This document shows, piece by piece, positions 46,742 through 54,902 of a DNA stretch of 64,000 bases (position 1 is its first letter; each line of letters starts with the position of its first letter). Origin of the DNA: Flammeovirgaceae bacterium (GTDB lineage Bacteria; Bacteroidota; Bacteroidia; Cytophagales; Cyclobacteriaceae); contig CP054185.1 of NCBI GenBank assembly GCA_015180985.1, positions 3,099,225 to 3,163,224 of the forward strand. Direction: 5' to 3'. The notes beneath the pieces are model-generated. The model worked only from the letters and a program-made list of their open reading frames with translations. It was not told the origin of the DNA and did no database searches. A program made the translations under genes and the position numbers.

Positions 46742-47068
46742 TTAGCGCGGCCAATCAGCAATTCCTCCGGCCAGGTTATAGACCTTGTATCCTTCTTTCG
46801 AAAGAATGGCGCACGCCTGGCCGCTGCGGCTGCCGCTGCGGCAAAACAAGAAATACTCCTTTTCCTTATTGAGTTTTAAAAATTGGCTTTTAAATGATGA
46901 CGACAAAAAGTCTATGTTTTTGGCACCTTTAATTGTACCGGCATTAAACTCACCGGCAGTCCGGACATCTATCAGCTCAGCTCCGGCTGTAGCCTGATAT
47001 CGTTCCTTAAACTCCTTACCCGATAAGTCTTCGTACGTTTTTGAACCTATTGAAAACAGATTGAACAT
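46742..47068 (-). CDS. Single-domain rhodanese (sulfurtransferase)
   Basis: A 108-residue cytoplasmic rhodanese. The catalytic loop CRSGSRSGQ (Cys ~75) is intact, preceded by a standard LIDVRTAGEFNAGTIKGA segment. It moves sulfane sulfur between thiosulfate, persulfides and acceptors. It lies 28 nt downstream of the persulfide dioxygenase-rhodanese gene and is the last gene of that operon before the terminator. Confidence 0.93.
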   Translation of the reverse strand: MFNLFSIGSKTYEDLSGKEFKERYQATAGAELIDVRTAGEFNAGTIKGAKNIDFLSSSFKSQFLKLNKEKEYFLFCRSGSRSGQACAILSKEGYKVYNLAGGIADWPR

Positions 47069-47096
47069 ATGTTGATTGGTTTAAAATTTTACTTTT

Positions 47097-48500
47097 TTAT
47101 CCGGTTACAACCGGATTTCCTTCATTTATCCATTCACTAATTCCGCCCGCATAATTTTTTACGTTCGTGTAGCCGTGCTTTGCCAGAAGGGAATACCCGA
47201 TGGAGGAGCGATCACCGGACTGACAATGGATAACTACCTGCTGATCCCTTTTTATTTTACTTAGATTTTTCTCAAGTGTGCCAATGAATACATTGTCGGT
47301 TCCTTTAATGTGACCCGATTTGTATTCGCTGGCTCCGCGCAGGTCAACTACCTGGGTGTGGTTGGTCTTTACTATCTCTTTGAATTCATCTAATGAAATA
47401 ACCTTTGCTTTTTCAAGTACATTTCCATTGCCGGCCCAGGTTGAAACATCGGGGATGTATCCATAGATGTTATCCATGCCTATCCGCATTAACTTACGAA
47501 CGAGGTCATCGTGCTTGCTCTCATCAGCAACCAGGATAAACGGCTCTTCGTACGATAAAAACCAGCCCATCCAGGTAGCGAAGGCGTTATTTCCCTGAAT
47601 GTTTATCGAACCCGGAATAAACCCTGCTGCAAATTCCTGCTTCAGGCGGGTATCTATTACTTTAATACCTTTTGCCATTGCCGCCAGAAGTTCATCTTTC
47701 GATAGTTTCTTAAGTTTTGGAACTTCTGTAAGGAGCGGGCGATTCACCTTGTTCAATTTCTTCATCATGGCGAAGTACTTAGGCGGCTCAGGCTGGTCTT
47801 CCAGTAAATACTTAACAAATCCCTGCTCATCATTTTTGTACTGAAGAGCCCAGTTACGCACTTTCTCATAACCTACTGTTGTGCTGGGTACCGCGCCCAA
47901 CGCTTTACCACAGGCAGAGCCTGCGCCATGGCCGGGCCACACCTGAATGTAATCTGCCAACTCGCGGAAACGTTCAACCGATTTATACATTTGTTTAGCG
48001 CCAACATCTTTGGTTCCTACCAAACCGGCAGCCTCTTCAAGCAAATCAGGCCGGCCAATATCGCCTACAAACACAAAGTCACCGGTAAATAACATCACAG
48101 GCTTGTCGCTGGCCGGTGTATCGGTCAGTAAAAAACTGATGCTTTCAGGAGTATGACCCGGTGTGTGCAGCACTTCTATTTTCAGGTTGCCTACCATTAT
48201 CACATCACCATCCTTTAATCCTTCGTGGGGAAACTCATACTGCCAGCCGTCACCGCCTTCGTCCGACAGGTACATTTTCGCTCCGGTAAGGGCAGCCAAT
48301 TCTCGCGAACCTGACAGAAAATCAGCATGAATGTGCGTTTCGGCTATGTGCGTAATTTTCATATTGTTCTGCCTGGCAATTTCCAGGTACGTATCCACAT
48401 CCCGCTTGGGATCGATAACCATGGCTACACCGGCCTTCTGACAACCGATAAAGTAGCTTGCCTGTGCAAGTGATTTGTCGTAAACGTGTTGGAAATACAT
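47097..48500 (-). CDS. Persulfide dioxygenase-like MBL-fold protein fused to two rhodanese domains
   Basis: A 467-residue fusion. The metallo-beta-lactamase part (~1-250) has ETHIHADFLSG (~54-64), HTPGHTPES (~111-119), TGDFVFVGDIGRPDL (~137-151) and WPGHGAGS, matching ETHE1/PDO enzymes that oxidise glutathione persulfide to sulfite with Fe(II). The first rhodanese-like domain (~270-360) has no active-site Cys (LVADESKHDD); the second (~375-465) has an intact loop CQSGDRSS. First gene of a two-gene operon with a Crp/Fnr-like site upstream. Confidence 0.92.
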   Translation of the reverse strand: MYFQHVYDKSLAQASYFIGCQKAGVAMVIDPKRDVDTYLEIARQNNMKITHIAETHIHADFLSGSRELAALTGAKMYLSDEGGDGWQYEFPHEGLKDGDVIMVGNLKIEVLHTPGHTPESISFLLTDTPASDKPVMLFTGDFVFVGDIGRPDLLEEAAGLVGTKDVGAKQMYKSVERFRELADYIQVWPGHGAGSACGKALGAVPSTTVGYEKVRNWALQYKNDEQGFVKYLLEDQPEPPKYFAMMKKLNKVNRPLLTEVPKLKKLSKDELLAAMAKGIKVIDTRLKQEFAAGFIPGSINIQGNNAFATWMGWFLSYEEPFILVADESKHDDLVRKLMRIGMDNIYGYIPDVSTWAGNGNVLEKAKVISLDEFKEIVKTNHTQVVDLRGASEYKSGHIKGTDNVFIGTLEKNLSKIKRDQQVVIHCQSGDRSSIGYSLLAKHGYTNVKNYAGGISEWINEGNPVVTG

Positions 48501-48526
48501 AGTTGTTATTTTTGGTTATGAAGTTA

Positions 48527-48570
48527 CAAAGTTAGATAAGCTGCAGAAAAAGTTACGTGATTCCAGTCAC
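48527..48570 (-). promoter_or_regulatory. Class II Crp/Fnr-type promoter of the persulfide dioxygenase operon
   Basis: On the minus strand GTGA-CTGGAA-TCAC (48570-48557), 22 nt, then TAACTTTG (48534-48527). With the -7 box at -12 to -5 the start is 48522 and the palindrome is centred at -41.5. No good TTG at -33, consistent with activator dependence. The same layout precedes two other units of this island. Confidence 0.72.
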
Positions 48571-48767
48571 CAAGAACCACGGATTTATACCCGCAACATC
48601 CGCTATTTTGGTTTTTGTTCACTAAAAATCTGTAAGCGTACCAAAATAACGGGTATCTATCTAAGGCAATTGTTTAAATACTTTTAACATGAGAACGGCA
48701 AACAACAACGGTATGCTTAAGGACTTATTTCACCTTTATTAATCCGTTTCTTGAAAATAAAATTAAT

Positions 48768-50579
48768 TTACCTGAACTCATACCCAAAGCCCATGAGTTG
48801 AGTAAGCAATGTATTAGGTGCATCGGTAGCTGTTGCCCGGCCTTCTAATTTCGGTTCGATGGGCGAGTGCTTGGCCAGGTATTCCTGGATAACACTGTGA
48901 AGTGTAACACCTAATCGCTTTGGTTCCGCTACATTGTCTACACGGCATATTGTGGTATCAGGGTCGCCCTCGCGTTCGCAGGCAACAAAACTATACACAC
49001 GGTCCAACTCCAAGGGTTTGCCTTTTACTTTTATCCAGTTTACACGCTTACCGGCATCGTTGGCAATGGTAAAGTTTACTTCCATGCCTTTGAAGCGTAC
49101 CACCCACCCGCCAAAACGTTTGGCCGGATCTTTGGCAAACGCATTTTGAAGTTCTTTTTCCATCCAGTCCCACAGTTGTTTGCCGGTAATGTTTCCTCGC
49201 TTGGCTTCGCTGTCAACCGGCAGCATGCTCCACAGGTAGTCCATGGTAATATCGGCAACACCTGTTTTAGAATCAGGTACTAATGGCGGGCAAAACCGGA
49301 AGCCATTGCTGAGCGCTATATCGGGTTTAAATTTCCACATAATGGCATCGGTAATAAAATTATCCATCGGTGTTTCAATTACGTAGTAACGAACCAACGG
49401 AGTCTTGGTCTTACCGATTACCCTATCCAACTCTTTTTTGTAGGGCTCACGCGCTTTCTCTACAAGCAACTTCATTTCTTCATCTTCTTTGTATCGATCC
49501 GGATCGACATCGAGTAACTGATACGACTGGTCTTTAATCTGCCCGTCTTCCACCACAAAATCAAGCTTGGCTACAAACGACCCGAAAGCACCCGGCTCGG
49601 TTACTTTTGCGTGCACTGCATGAATAGGTTCGCGAACCCGTTCATGAGTATCGGCACCCAGAATGTAATCAACCCCTTTCACAAAGGGCATGTTAGCCAA
49701 ACCAATTTGCTGGGCAAGGCCCATGTGTGTGAGGAGTATTACAATGTGGCAACCTTCGTACTCGCGAAGCAGCTTGATGTATTTCGCCACATTTTTCTCA
49801 GGGTTTGTAAACTGGATGCCTTCGCTGTAGGCAGGCGATTGCCTCTTGGGCGTGAGTGGGTCGTTGTAGCCGATAAAGCCAATTTTAATCTCGCCAAATC
49901 GTTTTACGTAGTAAGGTGGAAAGATCAGGTCGCCATTCAGGCTGTCGTTGGTTTGATGAAACATGTTGGCACATACTTTCGGGCAATTGTACCCGAACAT
50001 ATCTTTCATCATCATCTCCTTGCCATACACTACTTCCCAGTTGCCCGGCAGCATCAGGTCGTACCCGATGTTGTTCATGAGTGGGATAATCGCTCTGCCT
50101 TCGCTCAATGCTGCTACGCCTCCGCCCTGAAAGCAATCGCCCCCGTCAATCAACAAGGTATTTTTTGGATTCTCTGCCCGCAGTGAATTAACCATCGACT
50201 TTAACGTGGCAAAGCCTCCACGCTTTTTATAAACCACCTTATCATGCTCAATAAAAAATTCATCGTGGGTTAAAAGCTGCGCATGTATATCAGCTGTATG
50301 AAGCAGCGTTATACGTTGGGCTTTGCCCTGCATAACCGCTTTGTTAGAAGCCATCTCTTTACTTCTACGGCTGGCGTCACTTTCATAAAGTGCTGATGCA
50401 GAAACAGGTGTAACCAAACCGCCACCCACGCCAAGGGCCAATCCTAAACTACCTGCTTTGCGCAAAAATTCTCTGCGGCTGTTTTCTGAAAGTTCAATAT
50501 TGTACTTTATTTCATTGTCAGTAACAAGGTTTTGCTGGCAATTATGGCACAAGCAGGCAGATGTGTTGGTGTGCTCCAT
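48768..50579 (-). CDS. SoxB-like thiosulfohydrolase/5'-nucleotidase-family protein with Tat signal
   Basis: A 603-residue dimetal phosphoesterase-fold protein. Motifs: LLHTADIHAQL (~91-101), LLIDGGDCFQGG (~140-151), LPGNWEVVYG (~180-189), ILLTHMG (~275) and LGADTHERV (~304-312). The Trp in GNWE, where nucleotidases have GNHE, resembles SoxB (GHWEFTYG), which cleaves sulfate off thiosulfate bound to SoxY. A Tat motif SRREFLRK (~34-41) precedes a hydrophobic segment. The ~33 residues before it hold an unusual CLCHNC cluster. No earlier or alternative start removes that part. Last gene of the yeeE-soxB operon. SoxYZ is absent, so the substrate carrier is uncertain. Confidence 0.8.
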   Translation of the reverse strand: MEHTNTSACLCHNCQQNLVTDNEIKYNIELSENSRREFLRKAGSLGLALGVGGGLVTPVSASALYESDASRRSKEMASNKAVMQGKAQRITLLHTADIHAQLLTHDEFFIEHDKVVYKKRGGFATLKSMVNSLRAENPKNTLLIDGGDCFQGGGVAALSEGRAIIPLMNNIGYDLMLPGNWEVVYGKEMMMKDMFGYNCPKVCANMFHQTNDSLNGDLIFPPYYVKRFGEIKIGFIGYNDPLTPKRQSPAYSEGIQFTNPEKNVAKYIKLLREYEGCHIVILLTHMGLAQQIGLANMPFVKGVDYILGADTHERVREPIHAVHAKVTEPGAFGSFVAKLDFVVEDGQIKDQSYQLLDVDPDRYKEDEEMKLLVEKAREPYKKELDRVIGKTKTPLVRYYVIETPMDNFITDAIMWKFKPDIALSNGFRFCPPLVPDSKTGVADITMDYLWSMLPVDSEAKRGNITGKQLWDWMEKELQNAFAKDPAKRFGGWVVRFKGMEVNFTIANDAGKRVNWIKVKGKPLELDRVYSFVACEREGDPDTTICRVDNVAEPKRLGVTLHSVIQEYLAKHSPIEPKLEGRATATDAPNTLLTQLMGFGYEFR

Positions 50580-50656
50580 AGTATTTACTTTGAGATAATT
50601 TGTTTATTACCGAATGATTTCGCCAGCTGCCAACTTGTAGTTGCCAGAAAAACCCA

Positions 50657-51064
50657 TTAAAAGCCTGTTTTAATGTAAAGCCAGCCGGCCTGTTGCAACT
50701 TTACAATTTCAACCAACCCATACGGTACCGTAGTGGCATACGGCACCAATTGTTCGGGTTTTATTTGTCGTTGCTTCATGGTAAACTCACAGCCTATAAA
50801 AGCTACTTCTCTAAGCCGTGCATGGTGAATTCTTTCCGCATATTCTGATTGACTTTTTAACAGAAAACCCATTCCCGGACCATGGCATACTATTTTTACT
50901 GCAGCCTGTGGAATTTCTTTTTTAAGGTTTACAATCTGATTAACAAGTGCTTTGTAAACCAGGGTGTCACCGGTTTGCAGGTGTAACAACACCTGTGGAT
51001 TTGCTTGACCTGAAGCAGCACCTGATAAACCGGTTAACACAAGTAACAATGCCAGGTATTTCAT
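50657..51064 (-). CDS. Exported DsrE-like sulfur-carrier protein
   Basis: A 135-residue protein with a signal peptide (MKYLALLLVLTGLSGAASG, before QANP). The fold and motif FIGCEFTMKQRQI (~90-102) match DsrE-like proteins, in which this Cys carries sulfur; a second Cys lies at VCHGPG (~59-64). Most DsrE proteins are cytoplasmic; this one is exported, so it may hand sulfur to the SoxB-like or cytochrome partners. Between the porin-like gene (17 nt) and the SoxB-like gene (77 nt). Confidence 0.85.
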   Translation of the reverse strand: MKYLALLLVLTGLSGAASGQANPQVLLHLQTGDTLVYKALVNQIVNLKKEIPQAAVKIVCHGPGMGFLLKSQSEYAERIHHARLREVAFIGCEFTMKQRQIKPEQLVPYATTVPYGLVEIVKLQQAGWLYIKTGF

Positions 51065-51081
51065 AATGTTATTTTTTAACT

Positions 51082-52512
51082 TTAAAAATAATAATCCAGC
51101 ACAACAGAAAGCAGGTGGGCATCAACTTTGTTATGATAAGTAGCCGGGCTTACTTCTACATTTCGATCCAGATTACCTTTGTACGAATACATGATATCAC
51201 CCTGTAAGCCGTGCATAAACCCCTTAAATTTGTACCGCGCCCTCACATTGATGTGATAAAAACCTGGCATTGTGTATTTGTTCAAAACTGCGTTTGATAC
51301 CGAGGGCATCCAATACACGCCACCCTGCGTTTGCAGCGAAAGGTTTTTTCCTTTACCAAGTGGGCGTTGATTCTGCAGCATAATAGCATGCACATCGCCA
51401 GCACCCTCTACCCGTTCACGAAACATAAAGGTATAAAAGGGTTCAACTCCCCACTCGCGCGGGAAGAGAAAGCGGCCATGAGCCGTAATGCGTGTGTAGT
51501 TCAAATCCCAACTATCGCCACGTGTTACTTGGGTAGTGCCTACCCGGGCACTTAACGCATGCGCTTTTTCATCGGCTGGTGTGTATTGCTTTTCAAGTGC
51601 CACTGTATCGGAATACAGCGAGTGCTGCGTAAGGTATTGCATACCCACAAACCACTGCTTGTTGTTTTTCCTTGTTTTGTATTCAGCCTTTAACAGAGAG
51701 GTATTGAATACGTTTGTTACCCGGTAGTTCCAGGCTTGAACTTCCAGTCCTTTTACAGGCAGAAGTGTAACATTGGCGATGGCAATACCATCGGATTTTA
51801 CATTACCGGCATAGGCAGACTTTAATCCGTTGGTAGCTCTTCCGCCCGGATATACGCCCAACGATTCGCCAATGTCAAACCACCGTATTGTACTACGCGG
51901 TGATGTTCTCCACAACCAGCCTCCGCTTAGTTTTATCTTTTTAAACTCATTCCATTCACCCCATATTCCTTGCTGAAGATTAGGCCGCATGCGGCCATCT
52001 TGCAGGTTGATGAGCGGGGTTTTTAAATGAAATTTCCCTACCTGAAAATACGAGTGATTCTCTTGCGAGATGTAATACCTCAGGTAAAGGTCTTCCAGCC
52101 GATCCAAATCATCGTGGTTATCCGGATTGTTGATATCAAATAAGCCCAGTTCATATCGGTTAGTATATGGTGGTTGTGGCCCCAGGTGAGAAGATGCCAT
52201 ATTGTAGATAATAAACCCCGACATGCCCACCTGAAAGTTTTTTATAACCGGAGAGAAGTAAGCCAGTCCCCCACCCATCGCCAAGGCATAATAATCAGGA
52301 TAGTCCTCATGGTTAACTGTACCCATAAAGAAAGTACGCAGGTGGCCTTCGAATGTACCCATTTTATGAAGCACATTGCATAAACTGTCAGCCTGTATGC
52401 ATTGCTGATTAATAATAGCACGCCTAACTGACCAACTTGGATCCTGGTGTTGGGCTTTTATACTGCCCACTATGGCTGTAACTGAAAACCAATAAATTAA
52501 AATCCTCTTCAT
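51082..52512 (-). CDS. Outer-membrane porin-like barrel of the sulfur island
   Basis: A 476-residue protein with a signal peptide (MKRILIYWFSVTAIVGSIKA, before QHQD). It has the long barrel pattern of OprD-type porins: FFMGTVNHED, YLRYYISQENHSYFQVGKF, then many alternating strands, ending in a strand SVVLDYYF with terminal Phe. It overlaps the end of the TsdA-like gene by 4 nt (ATGA), so both are translated together. The likely role is uptake of thiosulfate or a related anion; the cargo is inferred only from the neighbours. Confidence 0.75.
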   Translation of the reverse strand: MKRILIYWFSVTAIVGSIKAQHQDPSWSVRRAIINQQCIQADSLCNVLHKMGTFEGHLRTFFMGTVNHEDYPDYYALAMGGGLAYFSPVIKNFQVGMSGFIIYNMASSHLGPQPPYTNRYELGLFDINNPDNHDDLDRLEDLYLRYYISQENHSYFQVGKFHLKTPLINLQDGRMRPNLQQGIWGEWNEFKKIKLSGGWLWRTSPRSTIRWFDIGESLGVYPGGRATNGLKSAYAGNVKSDGIAIANVTLLPVKGLEVQAWNYRVTNVFNTSLLKAEYKTRKNNKQWFVGMQYLTQHSLYSDTVALEKQYTPADEKAHALSARVGTTQVTRGDSWDLNYTRITAHGRFLFPREWGVEPFYTFMFRERVEGAGDVHAIMLQNQRPLGKGKNLSLQTQGGVYWMPSVSNAVLNKYTMPGFYHINVRARYKFKGFMHGLQGDIMYSYKGNLDRNVEVSPATYHNKVDAHLLSVVLDYYF

Positions 52513-53558
52513 TTTGCCTTTCCCTTACTCTGTTCTTTTCTTTTCTCCATTATCGGTTTAAAGGGGCCGAATTTGTGTTGCTGTTCATTAAATCCATCCG
52601 CGAAAGGCCCGAATGGGTGGTCAACGGGTTTCGTTGATATATCGGGCCAGTCGTGAGTGATATCTTTTTTAGGCCGGGGCATGGAGTTTACATATGCCGC
52701 AATATGCCACGCCTCTTCATCGGTTAGTTGTGGTTCTTCATAAGTTGCCCCCAGCGGCATATTTGCTTTTATGTAACCGGCAAATCGCGATAGCCGGTAC
52801 AAACCGGCCCCATTGTTGTAACTATGCTCGCCCCACAGCGGAGGATACGTCCACGACTTGGCCTCCGTGTTCCTTATACCCCCACCATTTTTTCCATGAC
52901 ACACTGTACACTTTTCATCGTAAAGAATTTTTCCTTTAACAGGATCGGCCGGGGTTTCCAAAAATGATAACTCAACCAAGCCTGAGCCCTTCGGACTTTC
53001 TCCTTTTGGTACATCTTTACCCAGCCATTTGATGTAGGCAACAATTGCCTGCATTTCGCGTGAATCATCAGCCAGTGGTTGACCATTCAAACTACGTTCG
53101 AAGCAATCATTTACGCGCTTCTCAATGGTTTCTTCAGTGCCCGAACGCGCCCGGAATTTCGGATAGGTGGAAGCCACCGCACTGTAGTTATTGCCAAAAG
53201 GCCTGGTGCCGGCATCTAAATGGCAATTCTGGCAATTCATGCCATTGCTTACAGCCATTACTGAACCGTTGGGACCGAGATATTCGGCCGTACGGCTTAT
53301 CAGTTCTCGACCATACTTTATTTTTTCACCTGCTTCACCCGCTGGTATGGTATTCTCTGCCGGTGGCATCCACACACCCGCAACCGGTTCAACCACGGTT
53401 TCAGTCATTTTGGAGGGCGCCAGAAATGCCATCAATTTGGTGGGACCAATCACTATTACACCGATTATACCGGTTATTGCAGCCACCAGTAATACCACCA
53501 ATGCAACAAGGGCTTGTACTATTTTTAAAAAGCGATGATGGATAAGCTCTTCTTCCAT
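52509..53558 (-). CDS. tsdA: TsdA-like dihaem c thiosulfate dehydrogenase
   Basis: A 349-residue membrane-anchored cytochrome: helix ~14-38, then two c-type haem domains. Haem 1 site C109-Q-N-C112-H113, haem 2 site C217-T-V-C220-H221. C152 in NDCFERSLNG falls where TsdA enzymes have the unusual Cys axial ligand of haem 1, and the context LDAGTRPFGNNYSAVASTYP also matches. TsdA joins two thiosulfates to tetrathionate or the reverse. A Lys-rich tail ends the protein. Located between the YeeE/YedE pair and the porin-like gene. Confidence 0.87.
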   Translation of the reverse strand: MEEELIHHRFLKIVQALVALVVLLVAAITGIIGVIVIGPTKLMAFLAPSKMTETVVEPVAGVWMPPAENTIPAGEAGEKIKYGRELISRTAEYLGPNGSVMAVSNGMNCQNCHLDAGTRPFGNNYSAVASTYPKFRARSGTEETIEKRVNDCFERSLNGQPLADDSREMQAIVAYIKWLGKDVPKGESPKGSGLVELSFLETPADPVKGKILYDEKCTVCHGKNGGGIRNTEAKSWTYPPLWGEHSYNNGAGLYRLSRFAGYIKANMPLGATYEEPQLTDEEAWHIAAYVNSMPRPKKDITHDWPDISTKPVDHPFGPFADGFNEQQHKFGPFKPIMEKRKEQSKGKAK

Positions 53559-53602
53559 ACATAGAAAAAGGTTAGTGCTGCGCGTGCCGCAGAAACCTAC
53601 TT

Positions 53603-54115
53603 TTAATGAGGCAGTCTTTCACGGAGCAAACCGTACACCCACGTACCGGCAATGGCACTGATAAGTGTTACCACAACAACCAGAAAGCCGCTGCCGATTT
53701 GCGCAAACAAAGGGCCGGGACACGCCCCGGTAATAGCCCAGCCTAACCCGAACATACCCGCACCAATTACATTACCCCAGTGAAACTGCTTGTCATGAAA
53801 CACAACGGTTTCCTTTTGCATGGTTTTTATCTTAAATTTTTTTATTGCCCACACTGAAATCATGCCCACCACAACAGCCGTACCGATAACACCGTACATG
53901 TGGAATGAGTGCAAGCGGAACATCTCCTGAATGCGGTACCATGAGATAATCTCAGCTTTGACGAACACGATGCCAAACAACACACCCACCACTGCATATT
54001 TGATGTTGGAACCTATGAGCGATTCCTTTGCCACCTGATCATTGGGAGCTTCACACTCTACCGGATGTTCTACCACTAGGGGTGTTGATTTTAAATCTTG
54101 ATTTGATGCTTGCAT
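53603..54115 (-). CDS. YeeE/YedE-family half-transporter (C-terminal half)
   Basis: A 170-residue membrane protein with four helices. The motif GLGWAITGACPGPLFAQIG (~115-133) carries one conserved Cys of the YeeE/YedE family; the TsuA-type members import thiosulfate using such cysteines. It corresponds to one half of the long single-chain transporters and starts 15 nt after its partner half. The pair likely imports thiosulfate or a related sulfur species. The N-terminal ~35 residues are a polar cytoplasmic segment. Confidence 0.87.
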   Translation of the reverse strand: MQASNQDLKSTPLVVEHPVECEAPNDQVAKESLIGSNIKYAVVGVLFGIVFVKAEIISWYRIQEMFRLHSFHMYGVIGTAVVVGMISVWAIKKFKIKTMQKETVVFHDKQFHWGNVIGAGMFGLGWAITGACPGPLFAQIGSGFLVVVVTLISAIAGTWVYGLLRERLPH

Positions 54116-54130
54116 AACAATTCTGATTTT

Positions 54131-54697
54131 TTAAAGTACGCGTAACAACCAGGGGAAAACCAAATGAACCATAGCAAAACCTCCTGCCATAAAACAGCAG
54201 GTTGCCACTAACGAAGGCCATTGTAAGGTTGACAGGCCCATGATGGCATGGCCGGAAGTGCAACCTCCGGCATAACGTGTACCGAAGCCAACCAAAAAGC
54301 CACCCACAACAAAAAATACCAACCCCTTTAAACTAAAAAGTGATTCAAAGCTGAAGAGTGAAGCAGGCATCAATTCATTATCGGTAGCGATGTTGAGCGC
54401 TTGCAATTCTTGTATAGTTTGTTCAGCCACCACAATCGGTTCAGGATTACTTAGAAACTGCATGGCTACAAAGCCCCCCAGCAATACTCCTCCAACAAAA
54501 AAGAGGTTCCAGACTTCCTTTTTCCAATCGTATTGGAAGAATGGAATTTTGGCAGGTACACAAGCCGCACAGATATGCCGGAGTGATGACGAAATGCCAA
54601 AATGCTTGTTGCCCAGGAGCAGCAAAGCCGGCACTGTTAAACCAATTAGGGCCCCGGCAACATACCAGGGCCATGGCTTTTGTATGATTTCAATCAT
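54131..54697 (-). CDS. YeeE/YedE-family half-transporter (N-terminal half)
   Basis: A 188-residue membrane protein with about five helices. [16 protein letters not shown] (~150-165) is the second family signature, with its Cys. Two more Cys in ICAACVPAK (~39-47) lie in a loop after the second helix. Together with the following gene it makes a full YeeE/YedE-like transporter. It is the first gene of the six-gene operon running to the SoxB-like gene and is preceded by a Crp/Fnr-type promoter. Confidence 0.88.
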   Translation of the reverse strand: MIEIIQKPWPWYVAGALIGLTVPALLLLGNKHFGISSSLRHICAACVPAKIPFFQYDWKKEVWNLFFVGGVLLGGFVAMQFLSNPEPIVVAEQTIQELQALNIATDNELMPASLFSFESLFSLKGLVFFVVGGFLVGFGTRYAGGCTSGHAIMGLSTLQWPSLVATCCFMAGGFAMVHLVFPWLLRVL

Positions 54698-54729
54698 AGG
54701 ATAGCAAGTTGTTTTTTAGTATAGGTTTA

Positions 54730-54773
54730 CAAAACTAATATCATGATTTTCGTCAGTTCGTAACATTTGTCAC
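54730..54773 (-). promoter_or_regulatory. Class II Crp/Fnr-type promoter of the yeeE-soxB operon
   Basis: On the minus strand GTGA-CAAATG-TTAC (54773-54760), 22 nt, then TAGTTTTG (54737-54730). Predicted start 54725; the palindrome is centred at -41.5, as in the other two island promoters. One base differs from a perfect palindrome. Confidence 0.7.
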
Positions 54774-54902
54774 ATAGCTTATTCATGTAAATAAGTATAC
54801 AGGATCACGCACTTTACAGGGGATAAAATCAGAAATGAGGAACTCCACTTAAAGAGTTACTCCGTAATCCGGAAGGCCAACGCCAGCACGCAAAGCCTTC
54901 CT

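Noticed and set aside
49611-50186. Plus-strand 191-codon frame opposite the SoxB-like gene
   Set aside because: Antisense shadow of a recognised gene.
54744-54755. Palindrome TGA-N6-TCA upstream of the yeeE gene as the Crp/Fnr site
   Set aside because: It would be centred near -24.5, inside the core promoter. The GTGA-N6-TTAC site at 54760-54773 fits -41.5 and matches the other two promoters.
54871-54901. Hairpin GGAAGGC/GCCTTCC after tauE as a terminator
   Set aside because: It has a 17-nt loop and no T tract on the minus strand; at best a Rho-type end, so not listed.
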